Below, one piece after another: positions 44,233 to 49,169 of a DNA stretch of 49,169 bases. This DNA comes from Bdellovibrionaceae bacterium UBA6776. Lineage in GTDB: Bacteria; Bdellovibrionota; Bdellovibrionia; Bdellovibrionales; UBA1609. The position numbers and the translations under genes were made by a program. The notes below the pieces were generated by a model. The model ran no database searches. It had not been told where the DNA came from and worked only from the letters and a program-made list of their open reading frames with translations. Position 1 is the stretch's first letter; every line of letters begins with the position of its first letter. The stretch is from NCBI GenBank assembly GCA_002453155.1, contig DKGG01000050.1, positions 1 through 49,169 of the forward strand, given 5' to 3'.

Positions 44233-45339
44233 ATGAAACCCTTCAAATCCCTCGGCCTTTTTGCCCTACTTCTATTTTGGATCTTCCCCGCTTACGGAGA
44301 AAGCTTTTCGATTGCTAAGGCTACCGTTGGATTCCTCAAGGACTTGGTCGAAGCCCCCCCTGTGGACCCATTGGAGAAGAATCAGGTTCCCACCTGTGAA
44401 TTGGACCGAGCCCTCTCTCTTCCCCCGGTCTTTATCATTGGAGAAGTCCATAACAACAGAGACTCTCTTCAGCTTCGAAAAGACCTTTTTCAAAGCGCTG
44501 TTCGTGGCGAGATTGTTTTGGGGTCAGAGTTGAGAATTCAAAATAGTTTTAAACCTTGGGCAAGAGCTGCCGCCACCAGAGACTATTCCGGAAAGATGGA
44601 GGAGTCTTTGGTATTTGGAATTGAGTCTCCAATCCCCTATGCCCTGACCGTGAGTTACTTGGCACAGAGTCAAATGATTCGAAACTTGGATTTTACGGTC
44701 AACTCCCTTTACCTGATGATCGTCGAAATCCACGAAAATGGACTGGTTGCAAATGCCTACGAAAAAGTGCGGACCGAAATTTTAGTACGAGGAAGTGTCG
44801 CTCAAAAAAAGCTCGTTCGCAATATAGATCAAATTCTTGCGCCGTTGGATCTAGACTCCACCGAAGTGGAAATGATGGACAGCTTTGAAAGATATATTGG
44901 AAAACATCAAATTGAAGATTACCAAACACTCATCTCATCAGTTCATATTCAAGTTATAGATCTTGTAAATTCTAAGTTTTCAGATCGGTTTGGAGGACTC
45001 AAATTTGAACCTCTGCTGACCTTGTATGACGCTTGGAGAATTGGTTTTACCGATTGGGAGTGGCGTGCGGGATCGATCATGAATCGAATTGCTCTTGATA
45101 TTCGAAACAGAGACTTTGCACACGCCATGGTCGAAATCATTTGCAATCAAGGGGGGCGAAATAAGCCCATTTATTTTATTATGGGAAAAGCCCATGTTCC
45201 TGGAGTCATGGAACGATTGAAGGCCTACACTTCCAAGGCCAATCAGTTTCAAATTTACTTCAGCGATTACCGTCCAGATTATATTTTTGCTCAACAATCC
45301 CTCAGCTTTTCAGCGGGCCCGCACAAAAGCTCTGAGTGA
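44233..45339 (+). CDS. Exported TIKI/ChaN-like protein
   Basis: This 368-residue protein has a signal peptide (SLGLFALLLFWIFPAYG). VFIIGEVHNNRDSLQLRKDL with Glu71 and His73, and FIMGKAHVPGVMERL near the C terminus, match the paired glycine/histidine motifs of the TIKI/TraB/ChaN superfamily, which includes haem-binding lipoproteins and possible metalloproteases. The middle 200 residues are helical and unique. Function within the superfamily cannot be set from sequence. Confidence 0.65.
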   Translation: MKPFKSLGLFALLLFWIFPAYGESFSIAKATVGFLKDLVEAPPVDPLEKNQVPTCELDRALSLPPVFIIGEVHNNRDSLQLRKDLFQSAVRGEIVLGSELRIQNSFKPWARAAATRDYSGKMEESLVFGIESPIPYALTVSYLAQSQMIRNLDFTVNSLYLMIVEIHENGLVANAYEKVRTEILVRGSVAQKKLVRNIDQILAPLDLDSTEVEMMDSFERYIGKHQIEDYQTLISSVHIQVIDLVNSKFSDRFGGLKFEPLLTLYDAWRIGFTDWEWRAGSIMNRIALDIRNRDFAHAMVEIICNQGGRNKPIYFIMGKAHVPGVMERLKAYTSKANQFQIYFSDYRPDYIFAQQSLSFSAGPHKSSE

Positions 45340-45354
45340 AATTAAAATAATCGC

Positions 45355-45376
45355 AGCAATTTTTTGCTAGTTTTTA
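45355..45376 (+). terminator. Weak terminator-like hairpin
   Basis: AGCAA, loop TTTT, TTGCT and then AGTTTTT follow the TIKI/ChaN-like gene by 15 bp. The stem is only 5 bp and A/T-rich, and the element overlaps the stop codon of the convergent repeat protein. Confidence 0.25.
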
Positions 45377-45969
45377 ATCGAATCCTTGCAGTTGGAAACA
45401 TAGCCTAAGGATTCGCCTTTTCGATTGTACAACCAATTGCCATCGCAATATTGAGATCCATCGGCTTTTACGGAATCTTTGCAGTCCGAGATGTGACCTA
45501 ACGATTTCCCTAAAGCATAGTTGTAAAGCCAGTCCCCATCACAGTACAAAGGACCAAAGATGGAATTTTCGCAGTCGGAGATGTGGGTGATGCTTCGACC
45601 AATGTTGTCGTACAACCAGTTGCCCTCACAGTGCAGAAACTCTGTGGACAGATTGAGTGTGTCCTTACATTGAGAACGGTGCCCGAGATTTTCACCCATC
45701 TTCGAGTAAAGCCAATCCCCATCGCAATACTTCGATCCATCAGCACTCACAGAGTGTTTGCAATCTGAAATGTGACCCAAGGTTCTTTTTAAAGCATGGT
45801 TGTGAAGCCAATCCCCATCACAATAGAGACTTCCAAATACAGAGTTCTTGCAGTCAGAAATATGAGCTACAGCTCTCCCCTTGTTGTCGTGAAGCCAATC
45901 TCCTTCACAGTACAATCCAAAAGCGGTTTGAGCGCTCAAAAGACCAAAAAGCAGAACAATTTTAGACAT
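45367..45969 (-). CDS. Exported protein of six CxGDWL...SDC repeats
   Basis: This 200-residue protein consists of a signal peptide (about 1-18) and six tandem units of about 30 residues, each with the frame Y-C-[DE]-G-[DN]-W-L ... G-H-[IV]-S-[DN]-C-K, giving 12 cysteines in six spaced pairs (21/40, 50/70, 82/101, 114/133, 143/163, 175/194). The units fall into an ABC-ABC order with an exact 93-residue period, so the gene arose by duplication of a three-unit block. A disulfide-stabilised repeat is likely. GGGGAGGG lies 4 nt before the ATG. I know no named family. Confidence 0.75.
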   Translation of the reverse strand: MSKIVLLFGLLSAQTAFGLYCEGDWLHDNKGRAVAHISDCKNSVFGSLYCDGDWLHNHALKRTLGHISDCKHSVSADGSKYCDGDWLYSKMGENLGHRSQCKDTLNLSTEFLHCEGNWLYDNIGRSITHISDCENSIFGPLYCDGDWLYNYALGKSLGHISDCKDSVKADGSQYCDGNWLYNRKGESLGYVSNCKDSIKN

Positions 45970-45986
45970 ATATCCCTCCCCAGGAA

Positions 45987-46112
45987 TCAAGCTGTACTCG
46001 TACCACCATGCATTTTTTCTGGGCAACTAAAAGTTCTGCGACTCTCCTCTTTATAGAATTTGCAAAGATTCAAGAGCCGCATTCGAATAAGGCCTTTAAC
46101 TTTGGCATCCAT
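45987..46112 (-). CDS. Possible 41-residue small protein
   Basis: Just 3 bp after the peptidase stop codon is an ATG with GAGGA about 9 nt upstream, opening a 41-codon frame beginning MDAKVKGLIRMRLLNLCKFY. It is basic, with a Cys in FSCPEK, and ends 18 bp before the repeat protein. It may be a real small gene or the leader of the repeat protein mRNA. Only translation signals support it. Confidence 0.3.
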   Translation of the reverse strand: MDAKVKGLIRMRLLNLCKFYKEESRRTFSCPEKMHGGTSTA

Positions 46113-46115
46113 TTT

Positions 46116-47651
46116 TTATTCCTCGTACTTGAGACACTTGTCCAAATAAGAACCAATGGAAATCTTCTCTCCACAAACCCGTTCGAAGAGCTCCGGGAAG
46201 GGATAGCGACCTGAAGGTTTTAAGACTTCATCCTTCCAAAAGCCCCCAAAGCCTTTGGGGTCTTCAGCCCAATGTTGACCGGACCTTCTTTGGAACACCT
46301 CCTTCATTTTCTCACACATGACATCCCCCAAAAAATAATTGTGAAGATATATGGGTACCGAAGTGTGGTGAATCAGGTGGCCCCAAACCGGCTCATCTGC
46401 ATAAGGTTCTTTCCCCAAGAGCTCCCTTCGGGTTTGCCACACAAGCTCTTCCACACCATTCATAGTCGAGACTTCTGACAGGTAAAGACGCTGATCAAAG
46501 ATCGTCTGTTGAATGAGTTCAAAAGCTTGGAGGTCCGAAACAGAAGAAAGCTTTTTAAATGCTATATATGCCTCGTTAAAGCCTTGACCAAAAATCTCGG
46601 ATAAAAATTCTTTAGAATAGGCAAGATTTCCAAAGAAATTCGCAAAACCCTCAGATACCATTCCAGAAACCCCTCGATTGATAAGTTTCTTATTTTTATC
46701 GAGCCCGAGATAATGGACACCATGTGCGGCTTCATGAAGAAGAATCCAATAGTCGTAGAACTGACCCCCAGCATTTGTTAAAACTCGAGACTCTACACCG
46801 GGTTCAATGATGAAGTTATAGCCCCATTCCGATTTATTCTTTCGCGGAAAAATATCAAATGTGATGTTCAGTCCATCCAGATCAAACCCGAATGACCGAA
46901 AGACCGACTTTAGAGGTTCGAGAAAATTCACCAGGTCCACAGGTTGAGAGTTGAAGGAACAGAACAAATTCTTAATGTAGCTGAAATCCCAAGGCTCAAT
47001 CCAATTTTCATTGAGGCTTTCCTGAGCAATTTGACTTTCCTTTTCCTTTAGCACTGAAATTCTTGACGAACATTCTTCCACAAAGGAATTAAACATCTCT
47101 GAATTCAATTCATCGGTTTCAAGTTTTAAACTTGCAAAATCCTTTCGACCACATGCCAGTGCATACTCTCTCCTGAGATCCAAAAGTTTAAGAAATCCGC
47201 CATCAATCAATTTCCTGTTGATTTGAGTTCGAGAAAGAAAGGCCTCTCTTCGCCTTTCTTGATTGGGATCTTTATTTAGAATTTCTGCAATTTGGGAGGA
47301 CGTGTAGTCGATGCCTCCAATTTGAATCCTGTGCTTGTTCTGGAGATCCACAAGCTGGATTTGCAGTTCATTGATTTCCTTTTTAAGTCTTGAAGCCCTT
47401 TCGGACAGATGATTCCACTGAAACTCTTTAAAAAGAAGATCTGCACCTCTCTGTTCGATGGGATCAAGATCTCGGTTCTTGTATTCACTCACAATCTTAA
47501 AATTATTCTTGTCCTTTCGGTACGCATCCAACTTTTCGTTGATTTCTTGGACCCCAAAATCAAAACCCGTCGTAAACAACGCCCATTGACGCCTATTTCC
47601 CTCAGCGTAGAGAGCCGCCAAATCGTCGCTGATTTTAGTTATTTGCTCCAT
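46116..47651 (-). CDS. M3/M2-like zinc metallopeptidase
   Basis: This 511-residue protein is a gluzincin-type peptidase. The zinc site is H306-E-A-A-H310 in LLHEAAHGVHYLG, with the third ligand Glu334 in VSEGFANFFG, and the N-terminal helical region with QERRREAFLSR resembles the helical cap of oligopeptidases of families M3 and M2. No signal peptide is seen, so it probably digests peptides in the cytoplasm. A GGGGGA precedes the ATG. Exact family is uncertain. Confidence 0.8.
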   Translation of the reverse strand: MEQITKISDDLAALYAEGNRRQWALFTTGFDFGVQEINEKLDAYRKDKNNFKIVSEYKNRDLDPIEQRGADLLFKEFQWNHLSERASRLKKEINELQIQLVDLQNKHRIQIGGIDYTSSQIAEILNKDPNQERRREAFLSRTQINRKLIDGGFLKLLDLRREYALACGRKDFASLKLETDELNSEMFNSFVEECSSRISVLKEKESQIAQESLNENWIEPWDFSYIKNLFCSFNSQPVDLVNFLEPLKSVFRSFGFDLDGLNITFDIFPRKNKSEWGYNFIIEPGVESRVLTNAGGQFYDYWILLHEAAHGVHYLGLDKNKKLINRGVSGMVSEGFANFFGNLAYSKEFLSEIFGQGFNEAYIAFKKLSSVSDLQAFELIQQTIFDQRLYLSEVSTMNGVEELVWQTRRELLGKEPYADEPVWGHLIHHTSVPIYLHNYFLGDVMCEKMKEVFQRRSGQHWAEDPKGFGGFWKDEVLKPSGRYPFPELFERVCGEKISIGSYLDKCLKYEE

Positions 47652-47722
47652 GCAGTCCCCCCTATCAAATCTTACTGGTCAAATTGTTGGACGAATTGAA
47701 AATTTTGACTTAGAGCTTACGA

Positions 47723-48850
47723 ATGATTCATATCATTTTATTTGTAATCACAATATCAATCTCTGTCTTCAGCCCAAAAGTCCATGCTGTCAAATCCTGT
47801 TCTGAAAGTGGTCATACCCTTCGTCGCCCCCTTATTTCAGACGTTCCGACCTCGGGTCACTTTAAACTCTACTTTGAAGTGAATAAAAATTTTAACCCCA
47901 ATTATCCTACAACATTGGCCATTTATGATGGACAGCAACCCACAGACATTCGGGGCCTGGCAGAGGAATCAAAACTAAAATACTATAACAACGAAAATAT
48001 AAATATCGTTTTCGTTCAATATCGCGGAATTTTTTGTTCAAAATTTCCAGCTCAAATTGAACAGGATCAAGTCACTCCATTTCTGTCGAATGAGGCCATC
48101 GAAGATTTTGAAGCTGTTCGACGGGAACTTTTGGGAAATTCGAAGTGGATGATTGTTGGTGGGTCTGGAGGCGCATTGCTCGCTCTCCAATACTTGGCCA
48201 AATATCCAAATAGCGTCAGCAAAGCCTTCGTTTCCACTCCCCCGGTTCCCGGAGAGATCGGAGGACGTTTTGAACGTGAATCTACAGCGCATGCCCTTGA
48301 ACTCAACGGACTTTATGGATGGCTAGATCCTTTGTCGCCGAGAGATCGCTCTTCTTTTGCATGGATACTAAATCGAATTGGCTATGACGAAATCATATTT
48401 AGTCCAGATTCTCTAATTGAATTTAAAAAGGCGCTTAAGGGAAACAATAAAGCCAAAGATAAGCTCCTTAAAGCTTATGGAGACATTTTTTCCGTCAGTA
48501 AAGAAATAAATAAGAATTCGGCCGTTGGAATACGACTTGCAGAGGTGTTTTCCAAAGCCCATGTATCAATGGCTCTTCGCTACGCCTTAGATCCCATCAT
48601 TCCTCATTGGAATGAACGTACGGACCTCGCTTTGGATGCAAATAAGATTGTTCAAGCTCTGGAGAAAAATACTGTTCCCGTATTGATAACGGGTGGTCTC
48701 TACGATCATGTCGTTCCTACAGAACACCTCAATTTTTGGCACTCTCATATTGGAAACTCAACCCTTAAGATGTTCCCTACAACACATACGATGAAGGGTT
48801 ATATGGATGAATTGAGATCGTTAAGGAAAGACTTTCTCCTGGGACATTGA
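47723..48850 (+). CDS. Exported alpha/beta hydrolase (peptidase S33-like)
   Basis: This 375-residue protein has a signal peptide (IIHLFV-type core ILFVITISISVF, cleavage near VHAVKS) and an alpha/beta-hydrolase fold. The nucleophile is Ser148 in VGGSGGALLALQYLAKYP, the acid Asp is in GGLYDHVVP, and the catalytic His is in PTTHTMKG. The elbow and insertion resemble proline iminopeptidase-like (S33) enzymes, so it may trim peptides or esters outside the cytoplasm. It is divergent from the metallopeptidase. Confidence 0.8.
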   Translation: MIHIILFVITISISVFSPKVHAVKSCSESGHTLRRPLISDVPTSGHFKLYFEVNKNFNPNYPTTLAIYDGQQPTDIRGLAEESKLKYYNNENINIVFVQYRGIFCSKFPAQIEQDQVTPFLSNEAIEDFEAVRRELLGNSKWMIVGGSGGALLALQYLAKYPNSVSKAFVSTPPVPGEIGGRFERESTAHALELNGLYGWLDPLSPRDRSSFAWILNRIGYDEIIFSPDSLIEFKKALKGNNKAKDKLLKAYGDIFSVSKEINKNSAVGIRLAEVFSKAHVSMALRYALDPIIPHWNERTDLALDANKIVQALEKNTVPVLITGGLYDHVVPTEHLNFWHSHIGNSTLKMFPTTHTMKGYMDELRSLRKDFLLGH

Positions 48851-48865
48851 TTCGACGCCAAGACA

Positions 48866-49057
48866 TTAACGCTCATTTTTAAATCGATATTTTAGGTAGT
48901 CCCGTCTAATGAAGAGGTAGGATTCCTCCTTTAAAAAGGAATATTTCTTTTGCAAAAGGTACGTGACCAAGCCCGATGGATCTGTAGTTTTCAAAATTCG
49001 AAGTGGATTGGATGTGTGGGGCTCGGTCTTTCGTTTGGTCGCATCACGCTCCCTCAC
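48866..49057 (-). CDS. Weak small open frame
   Basis: A 63-residue minus-strand frame starts with GTG and ends with a basic, aromatic stretch (KKYSFLKEESYLFIRRDYLKY). No ribosome binding site is evident, and the frame stays open upstream to a TGA near 49109. It could be a fragment of a larger lost gene or chance. I cannot assign a function. Confidence 0.22.
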   Translation of the reverse strand: MRERDATKRKTEPHTSNPLRILKTTDPSGLVTYLLQKKYSFLKEESYLFIRRDYLKYRFKNER

Positions 49058-49078
49058 TCCAGACCCTGGGAATTCGTT

Positions 49079-49101
49079 CAGAAAGACGTCACGTCTTTCT
49101 G
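49079..49101. repeat. Perfect 10-bp inverted repeat with 3-nt loop
   Basis: CAGAAAGACG-TCA-CGTCTTTCTG is an exact hairpin with no T-run on either side. It lies 44 bp before the orphan tRNA tail and may be a recombinase or regulator site, or part of a mobile repeat. Confidence 0.5.
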
Positions 49102-49145
49102 CCCCTCACTGAATGCATACGCATCCAGCGCGGGTCACTCTTCCC

Positions 49146-49168
49146 TTCGAGTCCCTCAGCCCCTACCA
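49146..49168 (+). other. Orphan tRNA 3'-end-like sequence (possible att scar)
   Basis: TTCGAGT is a standard T-loop, followed by CCCTC (3' T-stem), AGCCCCT (7-nt acceptor strand), A (discriminator) and CCA. The bases in front (TTCCC) cannot pair with the T-stem strand, and no AGGGGCT acceptor 5' strand occurs upstream, so only the tRNA 3' tail is present. Integrases that use tRNA genes leave such copies at one end of an element. Confidence 0.45.
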
Positions 49169-49169
49169 A

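Larger units (their letters stand above)
48851..49169. other. 319-bp right-end region without a firm gene
   Basis: After the hydrolase stop this stretch holds a weak 63-codon minus-strand frame, a perfect 10-bp inverted repeat at 49079-49101, and an orphan tRNA 3'-tail-like sequence at 49146-49168. It looks like a boundary or scar region rather than normal coding sequence. Confidence 0.45.

Noticed and set aside
49060..49169. Intact tRNA gene at the right edge
   Set aside because: Only T-loop, 3' T-stem and acceptor 3' strand are present; no D-arm, anticodon arm or 5' acceptor strand precedes them.
1..49169. CRISPR arrays, insertion sequences or transposases
   Set aside because: No direct-repeat arrays and no transposase motifs were found in any reading frame.

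Overview
The window looks like a chromosomal segment (GC visibly below 50%) from a member of the Bdellovibrionota (Bdellovibrio-like predatory bacteria). The main reasons are an MglA-type GTPase embedded in a dnaX-ybaB-recR operon, a PATAN/DUF4388 response regulator, a cN-II-like HAD nucleotidase, a secreted EndA-type nuclease, and many secreted proteins of unknown function. The assignment is inference from gene content; no rRNA is present. Genes are packed tightly, with many ATGA-type start/stop overlaps and almost no space between convergent genes.

Layout. 1-2.2 kb: a DksA-like protein with a degenerate zinc finger, a structured-looking 436-bp gap, exonuclease III and a peroxiredoxin. 2.3-5.3 kb: an ATP-grasp-like protein followed by a SelO/YdiU-like kinase-fold protein. 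5.3-8.8 kb: hldD, a long aromatic amino acid hydroxylase and trmJ, overlapping one another. 8.75-18.4 kb (minus strand): hmgA, ribD, then a six-gene signalling cassette: RsbU-like phosphatase, RsbW-like ATPase, STAS protein, CheA-like kinase, CheY-like regulator, and a REC-PATAN-J-TPR regulator. 18.5-20.2 kb: a rhodanese and a HAD 5'-nucleotidase. 21.1-25.7 kb: a near-complete coenzyme A operon (DUF2520 reductase, panB, panC, coaBC, coaX, panD). 25.6-27.4 kb: a YgjP-like metallopeptidase and the kinase srkA. 27.5-31.9 kb: SRP RNA, dnaX, ybaB, recR, mglA and nadA. 32-33.7 kb: PilZ protein, a hypothetical, and a YqjD/YqjE-like membrane pair. 33.7-48.9 kb: an envelope and secretion zone with a His-rich secreted protein, EndA-like nuclease, periplasmic coiled-coil protein, PAS histidine kinase with a DUF3015 protein, DUF4105 protein, acyltransferase-SGNH, TIKI/ChaN-like protein, a 12-cysteine repeat protein, an M3-like peptidase and a secreted alpha/beta hydrolase.

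How the parts fit. The core genes cover CoA supply, replication and repair, riboflavin, NAD, heptose for LPS, and Phe/Tyr breakdown. The signalling cassette appears to join a SpoIIE/STAS partner switch to a phosphorelay. The right-hand third is mostly exported proteins and may be partly accessory: the window ends with a 23-nt stretch that looks exactly like the 3' tail of a tRNA with no tRNA body in front of it, beside a perfect 10-bp inverted repeat.

Best candidates for something undescribed are the six-gene signalling cassette, the ATP-grasp/SelO-like pair with its SD-containing terminator hairpin, the 93-residue super-repeat cysteine protein, the structured leader of the DksA-like gene, and the orphan tRNA tail at the right edge.
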